This document shows positions 11,301 through 27,879 of a stretch of 64,000 nucleotides of DNA, one piece after another. Numbering within the stretch: position 1 is the stretch's first letter; each line of letters starts with the position of its first letter. The translations under genes were made by a program, and so were the position numbers. The notes under the pieces are model-generated. The model did not search any database and was not told the DNA's origin. It saw only the letters and a program-made list of their open reading frames with translations. The stretch is from the NCBI GenBank assembly GCA_019095985.1, contig CM032663.1:36848422-36912421 (forward strand), given 5' to 3'. Origin of the DNA: Streblospio benedicti (Eukaryota > Annelida > Polychaeta > Spionida > Spionidae).

Positions 11301-12631
11301 CTATGCGTGTGATTTAATTTTGCTAAATTCGCAAATTCGGGATGATTCGCGAAAATAAATCTCAAGAAAAATACAAGTCACAGGACTATTTTAGTTTTTG
11401 TTGCCTTCCAACCAAACAACTGATTTCTCCCACAACCTATATTAGGGCTGAGCCTCCTGCAGGCATCATACCTGCCCGCCCTCATTGGCCTGGGCTCCAC
11501 CGTGGCACGCCTGCCCACCAGTTGGCTGTCCGGCCTGGCTTGCACCAGCCACGTGGCCCTGTTTGGTCTGTCTGTGCTGCTCCAGGCTGGCATCATCCTC
11601 GTCTCTTGCATTAACCCGCATATCTTCATCTACGCCGCAACCTGCTGCATTGCTGCTGGCGCTTTCGTGGGTAAGATGGCTGCACAAGCAGAATATATAG
11701 AGGGGGTCATATAGCAAAAATGTGATTGGTGATTTGCCCTAAATCTTGAGTGTGAATTGCCTGTATTTAAGTGTGTGAAATGTGATGAAAATGCGATGCA
11801 ACCTATTCAAATACGATTCCTGGGGATTGGTGAAATACAATGAAATGTATTGGTGACTGGTGATTTAGGGAAAAATATTAGTGAATGGATTTCCATCAAG
11901 GCTATATACCCCCTCTATATAGGCTATTACTTATCAGAAATGAAAATCAAACAAAATGGAGAATACACAGTTATGAAGATTTGTTGCTGATAAGTAATGA
12001 TAAATTCGGGTTGTGTAGCAGCAAACGCTTGTATGGTATATGTATGTAGGAAATTCAGCATGGATAAAATCATGTGAAAAATATCATATGAGGTATATGA
12101 TTATCAATGTTCAGTAAAGTAAATCTGGATAAAATGTTTGTCAAGCTGTAGAAGCTTGTGACTTAAATGTTCATTGATATACGTTTGTTTTGTGTTCTTC
12201 TTGCTACTCAGGGTCTTTCTACACTGTACTTCCGGCCTGTCTGGTGGATCTGGTCGGCCAGGACAAGCTAGCCGGTGCATTTGGCTGGTCGGAGACGCTT
12301 AACGGGATCCAGGACATCCTTCTTCTGCCTGTTACGGGTACGGAGAACTATAAGCACTTTGCCATTATTATGGAAGACTTCATTACAACTAATGACTTGT
12401 TTTCTTTGAAATGATAGTTATGTCATATTTGCAGGTTTCATCTATGACCAGACTCAAGATTTCAACACAGTATTTTACTTCGCCGCGAGTCTTGGTTTAC
12501 TGGGTGGAACTCTTGGCATCATACTCATCTACAGGTATCACAGACACCAGCCTCAGAGAGAGACACGCAGTTCAGAGGAAAAACAATGTGATAACACCCA
12601 CAAACCTACTGTGACGGACATAGAAATTGCA
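8358..12631 (+). CDS. SLC16-type monocarboxylate transporter (MFS), seven exons
   Basis: Exons 8358-8448, 9011-9112, 9910-10050, 10866-11258, 11446-11670, 12212-12337 and 12435-12631 join in frame, all at phase 1, to about 425 residues, the size of the SLC16 family. TM1 starts DTAYSWVILFAAL, a degenerate form of the family DGGWGW motif. TM4-TM5 show YYYFDKHKSLASGISLMG, matching the conserved YFxKRRxLAxG segment. The loop between TM6 and TM7 is short (PAEKEQKPQSLKERF), and TM7 onward includes GLSLLQASYLPALIGLGS. Such proteins carry monocarboxylates or related small solutes, often with protons, across the plasma membrane; the substrate here is unknown. Intron 4 uses a GC donor (AAAG then GCAAGT at 11259). 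The last exon either splices at CAG/GTATTG (12631) or reads on to a stop at 12781; the read-through tail looks non-coding, so a further exon may follow. Confidence 0.85.
8504..8818. mobile_element. MITE in transporter intron 1
   Basis: The ends are inverted repeats of about 27 bp beginning GGGAACAATCATAAATA. The left flank is TAA, as in the PIF-like MITEs at 5298 and 36565; the right flank is TTC, so the target duplication is imperfect. The interior has C-rich and G-rich tracts and no coding. The decayed copy of this intron at 13.95-14.07 kb lacks it, so it inserted after the exon duplication or was lost from the copy. Confidence 0.65.
9693..9890. repeat. Tandem duplication of about 100 bp in transporter intron 2
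   Basis: The words CACTCTTTAGGTCTGCTATC and GTGTGTAAGAGGGTGAAGG each occur twice, at about 9700-9800 and again at 9797-9887, almost identical. The second copy ends just before the acceptor of exon 3 at 9910. Confidence 0.8.
11693..11923. mobile_element. MITE with ATATAGAGGGGGT ends
   Basis: The ends ATATAGAGGGGGTCATATAGC and, inverted, ATATAGAGGGGGTATATAGCC bound about 230 bp inside transporter intron 5. The interior shares long matches with 23915-24425 (for example GTATTGGTGACTGGTGATTT and GGATTGGTGAAA), so this is a dispersed family. No coding capacity. Confidence 0.7.
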
Positions 12632-12781
12632 GGTATTGGAGATAATGCTCAATCTCAAATTTTGGTGTCTTGCTCAAGTTTACAACTTACACAGATTTAG
12701 AATTGTTTGTGATATAAATGTAGTCTACCACCATGCAGCCTCCTAATCTTCGTTTTCATAAATCAGGATAAGTTTTGTTAG

Positions 12782-13820
12782 ATTGACTGGATCATTGATC
12801 ATGTTCATAATAATCGCCAATTACAACCACCCAAGATCATGGACAACAGGACATGAGTGATTTTAGGAGAAGACCTATTGAATGAAAATTGACATTACAA
12901 TGTTGAAATGTATCTAATGCTGCTTATGTACAAGCGTGTGTTGAGAGAGAGAGGGAGAGAGAAGAATGGAGAGAGAGATGGAGAGATATGAGATGCGGAT
13001 CCAGAGGGGGGGGGGGGCCGGGGCTTCTAGCCCCCCCCGGCCATATTAGCCTTAAAGCCCCCCTGCCCCTACAATTTATATGTTTTTCCCCACCAAAATA
13101 CTTCATTTTCATAGGGTTTTTCAAGAAATCCCGTAAGTGAGCCCCCCTTTTCCCTCTGTTTCCTTACGTCACTTTTCCAAAAACCTGGATCTGCCCCGAC
13201 GCACGGACAACCCCCCCCTCTCAAAATTTGAAAATTAGCCCCCCCCGGTCTCAAATTTCTGAATCCGGCCCTGTATGTAGAGAGAGGGACTTAATGAAGG
13301 GTCATATTCAAAGGTCATTATATCAAAATAGTTTTGACTCACAGCTAATAATTATGTTGGTTGAGCGTTTCTGAATGAGATTCAATTTTAGGTATAGCTA
13401 GAACGTGCTAGGTAAAATTGTATGCAATGTGTGATGTTCATGGACATGGGTGAAAAAAATGAAATGTAACTGTGAAAATATAATAGAAGTTCCCAATTTT
13501 GATAGATAATTATGGCATTTATATTAAAATGCTCACATCCAAGTCCATTATGAAAACCTTCATATATACACGACGATGGTCAGTAGGTCGGTAGATCACA
13601 CAGTTCAGTAAGTGGTTTAAGTGACTGTTAGTGATAAGATATGTTTGCATAATGTTGACATGGCATTGACGTTTGCGTGTATGCAAATCTGAAAAAATCT
13701 AGCAATAGTTATAGAATTGATAATGTATGAATTCTTACAAGAAAATAAGCAATAGTTGTTTACAGTTTGCAGTGGATGGGAATTAAAGATATGGCAATGA
13801 GATGAAGAGGATATTTTTGT
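12782..13820. repeat. Non-coding: GA-rich tract and CCACCAAAATACTT-type repeat
   Basis: A GA-rich simple repeat lies at about 12943-12990. From about 12995 to 13275 there is a C/G-tract-rich repeat containing CCCACCAAAATACTTCATTT and, near both ends, versions of GGATCC/CCGG-type words; related copies occur at about 41440-41515 and 53845-54030. The rest is AT-rich with nothing recognised. Confidence 0.5.
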
Positions 13821-13850
13821 AGTGTGGGTGCATTTTGTGATAACACTGAG

Positions 13851-13945
13851 TATAGGATCGTTCAAAAGGATACAGCGTGTTCGTGGGTGATTTTGTTTGC
13901 AGCGCTCGTTACAAACATCATCAACGCAGGGGCCTTTATTTTAGG
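13851..13945 (+). pseudogene. Decayed copy of transporter exon 1
   Basis: About 95 bases match exon 1 of the SLC16-type gene (8358-8448) closely; the frame still reads DTACSWVILFAALVTNIINA. The ATG has become ATA, one base is missing near the start, and the donor GTAGGT has become TTAGGT, so it cannot act as an exon 1 by itself. Flanking intron sequence is copied too, showing DNA-level duplication and not a processed copy. None of the other six exons is seen downstream. Confidence 0.8.
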
Positions 13946-14085
13946 TATATTATGTTATGGCTTTAGAAACTTGCCATACTTGTGGCCATACTCAAGTCAA
14001 TTTATGGTCATACAAATGACCACTCGGTGAATAGTGTCAAGCTGTCTCATGAGAGGTCAGGTGGTCTGATTGAAAGAAAGCGTTC

Positions 14086-16163
<2,078 letters not shown>

Positions 16164-17100
16164 AAGTGGACAGTTGGTGTGGTCCAACAATTATTATATA
16201 ATAACTTGATGTGTTAAAGTCATTGGTGATTCTATTCCTGCCAAAAATTCTGTTTTTCAAGGACTGGATTTGTTAGTTAATTAAGTGTTTGTAAATTGCT
16301 AGTAGTTGTTTTAATATTTGGAACCTGTCACTGTAGTGTTGTATTTGATGATAACATAAATCGTAGTTTAAATGTTTTATTACTGTAATTTATTTCAAAT
16401 TACAAAACAACATTAATATATTTATTTATCAAAAACACAAGCTCTATCGAGGTCTTCAGAAGTCATGGAAAAGGTTGCTCTAGAGGTGGAAAAGTGTTAT
16501 TTTTTCAATACGTGTGTTTTGGAATTGTGAATAAATACAGTGGTAAGAAAGATGTTAATACATGATATGTGACAGATTGCCTACCTACACTTGTTCATAC
16601 AGACAAAATAAATGTGTCACAGGATTAGAAGTATGTATGATATTTTTGCATATATTCTGAAATTTGAAGTTATTTTCTTTTAACAAGTGAAATGGTATTA
16701 CGACTGTTGTCAAAATGAAGCCGTTATGGTCTGATTTTCATGTTTTACTGTGAATGTGAAGAGTTCAATATCCGCTTTGTAATTGAAGCCCAAATTTGTG
16801 AAACCTTAACATTTAATTTTAAATTAAAATATTTACGTGAAACGTATAATTTGACAGTAATGGATAATATGGATCAGATGAACGATGTATTGTAATAAGC
16901 TGTTAGTAATTAAACCAATACTTTTGAAATAATTCTAGATAATGGCAGTGACAAGATTATCTTTATAAAGAAATCCAAACGCTCAAAAATAAAGTTTAAT
17001 ATACTTGTGGCCATACTCAAGTCAATTTATGGTCATACCAATGACCACCCGGGGAATAGTGTCAAGCGCCAGGTGGTCTGATGATGGAGGTGGTATCAAT
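16164..17100. other. Zinc-finger gene 3' flank and repeated transporter intron DNA
   Basis: AATAAA-type signals occur near 16530 and 16606 and could end the zinc-finger transcript. From about 17003 to 17090 the sequence repeats 13979-14070 almost exactly (ACTTGTGGCCATACTCAAGT and onward), a direct repeat flanking the zinc-finger locus. Confidence 0.6.
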
Positions 17101-18800
17101 CAGATATTCAAATGTAGCAGTCAAGTTTTCAATCAATGAAATTTGATTCAGAATTGAATATTATATGTAAGTGGAGGTGTTTATGTATTGTGCAGTGTGA
17201 AACTGGTATGTGAATGCTTTCAATTGGATACTTTGAATTAAATTCAACAATAAAGATTTGTTCTGAATTTTATCATTATTTTCTTTATAACTCTTCCAAT
17301 AACCTAAATCTGTACAATTGTGTTCAATAGCTATATTTCAAGGCAATAAATGTATTATCTAACAACTATACCTCTCATATGATGTAATCTTACTGTACAT
17401 GTAGCTGGAAGAGGCTGATCATAATAAGCTTATACTAGTGTAAGTATGTAATAGTTATCCATATGGTAAATACGAGCTGATACCGGTAATATATCATGTA
17501 CCCATCTTCAGTTTTTGGAAGGTCTTTGTAGAAAATAATATGCAACAGCTTCTTGAGGCATCTCATTATGCTGTTTGGCATATCAGTCTTAGCGGCATTA
17601 CATAGGCACATAACTTCGACATGCACAGGTGACTTCCAAGTTATATAATAGATTTGTCATGTAAATGGTACTTGATAAGTCAGTTGAATATATACATTTT
17701 CAGCTATTCATACCGTTCCATTTCTTCGTAATTAAACCTTTTTAACCGTTTTTAAACCCATGGAAGATGTTTAGTACGCAAACATTGGCGATGACAATAT
17801 TAATATTCTATCAGCCTTAATAAACATTGCGTACAGGTCTCAGACTACCAAATCAATACAAATGAGCAAAAAATTTGGTCCGAACACTTGTGTGCTGTTC
17901 GAAGTTGATATAACTAAAAAGTAGCGTGGTTCCGATTATTTACTGATTATAGATATGGTAAAAAAATTAAGCTTATACCCAATAGGTGTCAAACCAGTAA
18001 TTTTATTTAAATATTTTTTGAATAGTTAGTGCACATGGTCAGTTATAAGACGGCCATGTATCAACTAGAACAGTGCTAGACTACAGAGGATTTCAAGGGG
18101 TAGGTCTCTTCTATGGCTGCCAGAGCTCTGGGAAGGTGGTTATGCCCATATGAATTTTCTCCTCAGCAACTGAAAATGAAATACTCTGTTGAAGAAAAAT
18201 AAGATTGTTGGCCAACACTCAAAGCTAAGCAGGGTAGAGGGGGCCGGTTATTACATTGTTAATAGATCTTACAATTGAGCATTTGTTTAGTGGTCTGAGA
18301 CCTTACACGCAAAGTTTGGCTTGCGGTGCATGAGTGATAAAGGCTACAGTCATGTTGTTGGTACGGAACCTTCCAGTGTCAATTAACTCATTTTTTCTCT
18401 CTGTTTTAATTTATTTATATTTTTCTTTCTCGTGTTTATGATTGTAAAATTGGAAGTTATTAGGTGCAACATGTCATTATATAGAAAAATAAAATTATTA
18501 AGTGGAATTGTCTGAGGAGGTGGTTGCTGTTCATGTCCCTTTAAGGTATATAAATATCATTATAATGTGTTTGATGTGATGTTGTATAAATAAAAAAACA
18601 GCATCAATAAGTGTCTCTTTAAGAGCAAGGCTAACATGGGCCATTGATAAACACACACACACAAGCGGCTGTGCTTGAAAAACGTGACTGGCAAGAATAG
18701 AAAGGGTGTATTGGTGATCAATATGACAATTTCCACTCACATTGTCTTCTCGCATTGTCACATATACAGCAGAAAATTGTTATGTTGAAACATGTTAAAA
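17101..18800. other. Non-coding, nothing recognised
   Basis: AT-rich DNA; no reading frame with protein character. A short CA run lies near 18650. Confidence 0.35.
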
Positions 18801-18802
18801 TA

Positions 18803-18977
18803 AACAGGTAAATTTGTTACAGTTAAACATAACTATTTGGTTTGTATGATTAACATTCAATATTAACAGTGTGTGTCTCTAATAATTAGCCGCATTGATA
18901 TGCAAAATAAATTTGTTACAATTAAACATAACTATTTGTTTTGTATGATTAACAATCAATATTAACGTTGTGTCTCT
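18803..18977. repeat. Tandem duplication of about 100 bp
   Basis: AAATTTGTTACAGTTAAACA and the following 60 bases occur at about 18811-18883 and again, with a few changes, at 18906-18977, just upstream of the EGF/lectin gene's first exon. Confidence 0.75.
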
Positions 18978-19061
18978 GGGCAAAATGCTCACTTACAGTC
19001 CAACAATTCTCCTTCAAAAAGGAAGCATTTCAAGGAAGCATTTGACTGACATTCTGGCCAA

Positions 19062-22177
<3,116 letters not shown>

Positions 22178-22491
22178 AGAAATTTGCACCGTTAACATGT
22201 TTATTATGGGTCTGAGAATTTGTGCTTGCAAAATGTTTATGTCAATTCTGAGAGTCTAGAATTGATAGTCAATACACTATTTTTGTAATGGAAAATGAGA
22301 CTATTTTTGTGATATTAAAAAACTAATGAGAAGTTTTGCATGTTTGTATGCTGACTAAAAATGCAGTTTTAATTGTACTATAAATATAAATGTATTTGTA
22401 CATTGTAGTATAACCATGGCTGTACTTATTGCATGTAATAATTGTTTCTTTTAAGCTGACGATGTGTCCATGACACAAAATATATTCATGA

Positions 22492-22497
22492 AATAAA
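22492..22497 (+). promoter_or_regulatory. Polyadenylation signal of the EGF/lectin gene
   Basis: AATAAA 315 bases after the stop codon of the EGF/C-type-lectin gene. Confidence 0.55.
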
Positions 22498-22816
22498 TCT
22501 TTTGACTTGAAATAATGTCTCTAATATGAATTATTTTTTCAAATATTTGTGTGTGATTTTTATGTGGTGATCGGTGATATTTCTGTATATTTACAGTGTT
22601 TGTTGGTCAACAACAATTTATAGACATTTTATCATAGCAATTTCTCTTATTTGATGTAACATACAGAGATATCACATATCACAACAATGTCTTCCCAAAG
22701 ATCAAGGTTGGGGTCCAGAGTTACATGTCTGCACTTCCACTTCTTATGCCTGCTGTTTGATATTGGTAAACTTCTTCACAATGTCTCAATTTTAGACATT
22801 ATTCTGTAATCCATTA

Positions 22817-22966
<150 letters not shown>

Positions 22967-23275
22967 AATTTGTAATTTGGTGGCAAAATTTATTTTGATA
23001 GTCAGTTTTGTATATTTATGGTAATATTTGAACTTTATATCTCAATAAACCTGCACGTTTGATACCAAAATCATTCACTCTCAAATCGTTAAAAGGTATT
23101 TAAACTCGATCATTCTACACTCGTAGTGGCGGCCATTTTGAATTGGCTTACATCAAATTAGGGGATATAAAAATATTATCAGGGCTAAAATTCATTATTA
23201 GGCGTCCTTCAACCAAATCAGGTGAAAAAATTCTCATACTCACAAAAAAAGGGCTAGGTGGTCATGCTACCTGAC

Positions 23276-23375
23276 NNNNNNNNNNNNNNNNNNNNNNNNN
23301 NNNNNNNNNNNNNNNNNNNNNNNNNNNNNNNNNNNNNNNNNNNNNNNNNNNNNNNNNNNNNNNNNNNNNNNNNNN
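23276..23375. other. Assembly gap, 100 N
   Basis: Exactly 100 unknown bases, the conventional length for a gap of unknown size. Confidence 0.99.
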
Positions 23376-23479
23376 GGTATCCTCAAGGGCATTGTCTTGG
23401 TCTCCTCATTAAAACACGTGATGCGTTCATCTCCTGAAACACATAAAAACTAGTTTTGATATACCGATAAAAAAGCAAC

Positions 23480-23600
23480 CATATAACGTGTTTGAAATAA
23501 AGTATCATTCTGGTCTCACAACCTTGGGGTCGTGAGTTCGAGTCCCGTCTCGTATTTCGGTGGATTGTGTTCACTGTGAAATGCAATGTCCACTTTAAAG
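23480..23600 (+). repeat. Possible tRNA-derived SINE fragment
   Basis: GGGTCGTGAGTTCGAGTCCC is a good RNA polymerase III box B as found in tRNA-derived SINEs. The expected box A about 40 bases upstream is poor, and the 5' side runs towards the gap, so this is only a fragment. Confidence 0.4.
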
Positions 23601-23904
23601 ACCCGGAGACCCGAAATTAATGTAGCCGTTTGATTCCACATGCTCTTTCTACAATGCTCTATCTATTTGAATATGCAGGTATCTCGTACAGAAACAAGAA
23701 GTTCATAAAATCATACTCAATGGTCACAAATCATTAACACAACCGTAGGCCTAATATTCGGTAGCAATGGGTGAAAAAAATCAACGGACCTAAACATAAC
23801 ATCATGAAAAAAAAAAAGAAAAAAAACATCATCAACAATAGAGACAAAGCAAATGCATTAAAATCAGTAAGAATGAAAAGAAAGCAGAGAAGCCTTAAAA
23901 CCCC

Positions 23905-24432
23905 CCCCCCCCATTTAGCAAAAATGTGATTGGGACCATTCAGTGAATTTGAATCGCTTGTATTCAATGTGGGTGAAATGTGATGGGACCTATTATTGTG
24001 ACTGATCTGCTCATTACAATGTTTGTGAGGGTGACTAAATCTTGATTTTTTCACGGTGAATTTTTGCGGGGGGGGTGTATGAAATGTTGAAAAATGGAAA
24101 TGTAACCTATTCAATTACAATTCGTGGGGATTGGTGAAAGACGATGGAATGCCATCTGTTGGTGTCACAGTAAACAAGGCCATAGTGTATGTTCATAGTG
24201 AACATTCATCTTTGTGTCATAGTGAACAAGACCCCAGTAGTGGTTGAAAGGTTTAGTAAGTTTTCCCAATAATATCCAGTGAAATAATGGTTGAAACTTT
24301 AGTTGATGTTATACAACCTGGATAGATGAATCTACATAACTCTACAATGGAATGTATTGGTGACTGGTGATTTAGGTGAAAAAATGTTGGTGAATGGATT
24401 TTCATCAAGGCTATATTTACACCCACCCTCCC
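23905..24432. mobile_element. Second, interrupted copy of the ATATAGAGGGGGT MITE family
   Basis: Long matches to the MITE at 11693-11923 at both ends (AGCAAAAATGTGATTGG at about 23920, TGGATTTTCATCAAGGCTATA at about 24395). The middle is expanded, with about 200 extra bases between 24150 and 24345, suggesting a secondary insertion or duplication. Confidence 0.6.
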
Positions 24433-24468
24433 CCTTTGAAATTCATAAGCAGGGCAGCGGCCTCTCAC

Positions 24469-25765
24469 CCGTCACGCCACAGCACGTGAGCATCAGCGAG
24501 GCCGGGTCACGTGGCTGGGGTCGCCAGGGCGGGATCAGGGCTTCCGTGCCGTTACACACGCTGTCCACGCGGTGCTGCTCCACCTCCGCCATGCACGCCA
24601 CGCGGGAGCCGCCCGTCTGCGCCCAGTGGAAAGAACATGGCGGTCAGTTAGTAGGTCCAGGGATGTTAAAGTGGGAACTTGCAAGAATTTGGTTTGGAAA
24701 TAAACAGGGTAGCTATGGTTTAGATGCGGTTTAGTGTTACTAATGCTAGTTTAATGGAGGTTTTATTATGGAAAATACATCATGTAGAATGCGGGCTGTT
24801 TAGAATGGGCTACATTGTTTTTCATAATTTTCATCAAAAGCATGTCCGGGTGGGTGGGAAAGGTGTAGAAAGGGGGAAGACGCGGGGCTTGTCAACTGTC
24901 TTGCAATGGCCTTTGGAGGCTTCCGGAGATGCTTTCCTGATTGCCGCTATAACCACTTAGCAATTAGAAGTTTGCTATTCCAATATGGCTGCTTACAAAA
25001 GAATATTAGCGTCAAGTACTAGGTCCAATAACATAACCAGATATTGCCGCAAGAGGGAAAAAAGCCACTAACACTAGCACACAGACTCTCTAACACACAA
25101 AATGGCGAAAGGGAAAGCTCTAAGGTATGAATTTGGTAATTCAGTGATGAGGCTAAATTTATAGCAGCCTGTCTCTCGATGACGTCACATATAAAGTACT
25201 GAATTATGAGGTGTTTTTGTTATGTAGGTGCCCAGTATCACATATTTTAATAATTGCACAAGAAAGTTGAGTATTTCTACTGATGTTTTATTCACAAACG
25301 TAACTTAATTGGAACTATGTTCTGGGCATAAAAATATTATGTTAATGGTGGTGATTCGGCAGGTCAAAGTTGAACTAGTCATAGCGAAGCAAGTGGTGAC
25401 CACGTTTTTGGCTTGTTTACATAATAATTCCCTGGCCAAAGTTCATGAATTCATAGTAGAATAAAGAAATGACACTGAGGCACTAGTATTTGGCATTCAT
25501 ATAGTTTTCCTAAAAATACTGAATTTTTTAGAAAGCAAGGCATTTGTTAATAGAACAATGGAAAAGCTATTTGTGTATTCTAACCCTAATGACATAACGC
25601 ACTCACGAACACGCAGCAGCCAGTGCGGCGCATGCGCCGTGTGGAGTAGACTGACTCCCACAGCGGGCGGCGCGGGTCGGTCGCCGCCAGCTGGACGGGC
25701 GGCGAGCGAAAGGTGCCGGCTGCCAGCTCCTCACAGACTCGGTCCGCGTGGGCCTCGGGCGCGGG
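24469..25765 (-). CDS. Two GC-rich cysteine-containing exons of an unrecognised gene
   Basis: Two candidate exons stand out from AT-rich surroundings by GC content, splice signals and matching phase. The first (25607-25765, 53 codons, phase 0 to 0) has VCEELAAGTFRSPPVQLAAT and ends RRTGCCVF at a GTGAGT donor. The next (24469-24616, phase 0 to 1) has SRVACMAEVEQHRVDSVCNG and ends TCCGVTG at GTGAGA. Paired and spaced cysteines suggest a secreted, disulphide-bonded product. The GGSRVACM-to-VCNG segment is loosely like half of a thrombospondin type-1 repeat, but not enough to name it. The gene continues in both directions outside these exons. Confidence 0.45.
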
Positions 25766-25789
25766 CTGCAAGTACAGCTAGACTGGCCA

Positions 25790-25900
25790 CTGGTCTTGTT
25801 TGTCTACTATTGTAGTGCTTGTTTATTGCAATGTAACCATTGTCTTTGTCCTTTGCAATATATGTCACAAAACAAGTTTCATGTATAATGATTAATAAAG

Positions 25901-25935
<35 letters not shown>

Positions 25936-25946
25936 CTTACTTACTT
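25790..25946 (+). repeat. Retroposon-like tail with (TTAC)n
   Basis: A run of TTAC units at about 25903-25946 follows AATAAAG (25892) and a T/G-rich stretch. This is the 3' structure of many CR1-like or SINE retroposons; the body is not recognisable. Confidence 0.45.
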
Positions 25947-26637
25947 GCACTTTTATAGCTGGTGGGTCATCCGACCACTGGTACGTGCACGGAGACTTAC
26001 TTACAAATGCACCTAAATCTCAATTTTTATTAAATACAACTTTTAATACCACCTCCCCAAAATTGAAATTTGACATAGGCCAAACATTCAAAGACGTTTT
26101 ACATGGACACAAAATACAAGACGTTTTAAGTCATACCTTATTTCTTCTGAGAGGAGTGTGCATCATAGAATAGGCTAATTCAACGCAATCTGTGGTGTCT
26201 ACAAAAAATCAAGTATGAGCGTAAAATATATTAGATTTTTTAACATAGCTTAATCAATTGGTGGCACTTTGAATAGGCTATTGTGATAAATTCAATTCTT
26301 GGTGTGTTATTTTTATACTTGATTTAGAGATGACTACAAACAAAGCATGTCATAGAATATAATGTATCCCAGGTGTGAGTTGAATCCATCATTAATGATT
26401 ACATTGGGTCATTATTCTCTTGCTAATATGAAATCCTACAGGAACAAAAATTAGAACATCTTATTTATGAATAAGATGTCACTCAGCTACATCAGATATA
26501 TGGTGCGCAGCATAAAATTTAAACAATTTTGCTACGCCCACATTTGTAATATTCACAAGATAAGATATCCATTGGGTCTTTATATGTGTGGCAATTAAAT
26601 CAAAACAAATAAAAATCTACACCAGATCCCTGAGCAG

Positions 26638-26748
26638 TTAGGTTGGCAGTGTATCCAGAAGCATTTTGACTATATCGCTGCTAGATTGAACATCACCAAG
26701 CAGAAGCATGCCGTATAGGTGCAGTGAGCGCCGTGAATCGTAGTTGAA
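26638..26748 (-). CDS. Possible terminal exon, unrecognised gene
   Basis: After an acceptor ending in CCCCAG, 36 codons read FNYDSRRSLHLYGMLLLGDV and end DIVKMLLDTLPT then a stop. The alternation of hydrophobic and polar residues looks like real helical protein. It lies on the same strand between the GC-rich exons at 25.6 and 27.1 kb, so it may be an alternative last exon of that gene, the end of the acidic-protein gene at 33-37 kb, or a chance frame. Confidence 0.3.
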   Translation of the reverse strand, partial: FNYDSRRSLHLYGMLLLGDVQSSSDIVKMLLDTLPT

Positions 26749-27096
26749 CTGGGGCATTTGAAAACCAAAACATCTTATACAAACAATTACATTTTGGGGA
26801 AAAAATAGACAAACAGTAGGAACATTTTATCAATTATTTCTGTTTAACATATTTAATGATTTTTATATTACTGAATGCTGCACCACGTGGATAAAAATTG
26901 TTCTTTTTAATATCTTTGAGTGCTTTGGTACGATCTATTGCCCTAAGAATTTCATATGAGCCTAAAATACAATATTATGCAAAACAGCCACGATTTTATT
27001 TTGTTGAAACTATTTAACAATGATTCTTGCTTATTTGTAAAATTAGTGTAAATGCTGTTAAATCTAAAAAAGCCGTGAAAAAACTGTAGCTCGCAC

Positions 27097-27220
27097 CTTC
27101 CTGCATGCAGCACGCGTCCCGCACGGCTGCCGCCTCCGGCTCCACGAGGCGTCTCCGCCCGCCGCCGCCACACACCCGCCGTGTGAGGACACGTGTCCGC
27201 AGCGTGGACAAACACGTGGT
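27097..27220 (-). CDS. GC-rich candidate exon, unrecognised
   Basis: A GC-rich island with a strong donor (GGAAG/GTGCGA). In the frame that ends at phase 0, matching the exon at 25607-25765, it reads with many cysteines (RVCPRCGHVSSHGGC and ending AACRK). Two other frames are also open (for example one ending RDACCMQE), so the frame is not certain. It directly adjoins a minisatellite at 27222. Confidence 0.35.
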
Positions 27221-27221
27221 C

Positions 27222-27515
27222 TGGTTACTGCCGCTCAAACAACACGCCTAAAAACAAACACACACAGATGGTTACTGCCGCTCAAGCAACATGCCTTAAA
27301 AACAAAAAGACAGATTGTTATTGCCACTCAAACCACACGCCTAGAAACAAACACACAGAAATGGTCAAACAACATGCCGCTCAAACAACATGCTTAAAAA
27401 AACAAATGCAAAAACAAAAACACAGATGGTTACTGCCGCTCAAACAACATGCCTAAAACAAAACAAAAACAAACAAACAAAATGGTTACTGCCGTTCAAA
27501 CAACACGACTTTTAG
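27222..27515. repeat. Minisatellite, units of about 40-50 bp
   Basis: GGTTACTGCCGCTCAAACAA with A-rich spacers (CCTAAAAACAAACACACAGA) recurs about six times with length variation. The first unit overlaps the edge of the GC-rich candidate exon, so the repeat may have grown from its splice-acceptor region. Confidence 0.8.
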
Positions 27516-27879
27516 TAACAAAAACGCAAATATATCATACGAGGCTCCTACAACCACGGTATTTTCAATTTGCATTTGGTTGGGGCCCACTAGGGGGACA
27601 GGTACTTTTTTCAAGGTGCAAGGTAGAGGCACCTGATGATTTTTCATTCTCGTTGGGCATGGGACGTGTGCTTTTCCTCAGCTGCTGAAGTACCACTTCG
27701 ACGTTAACAAATCAGTACAAATTATGTAAATTCCTTTTGCGGATTCTCAGCCTTAAGTCAATTCTATCTTGCAGGTCAAGTTTATATCCCGCGGGGGGAA
27801 ACAGACTTTTTTATGAATAAAGGTCATGGGCTTTTCTTATTCATCACGTCAGCATGGGACAAGACCTTTTTCAGACAAG

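Noticed and set aside
23480-23600. Functional tRNA gene
   Set aside because: Only a box B is convincing; no acceptor stem or cloverleaf forms.
24469-24616. Thrombospondin type-1 repeat
   Set aside because: The cysteine spacing is only partly right and the diagnostic tryptophans and CSxTCG are absent in the joined frame.
27222-27515. CRISPR-like array
   Set aside because: Repeats are irregular in length, spacers are simple A-rich sequence and the DNA is eukaryotic; it is a minisatellite.
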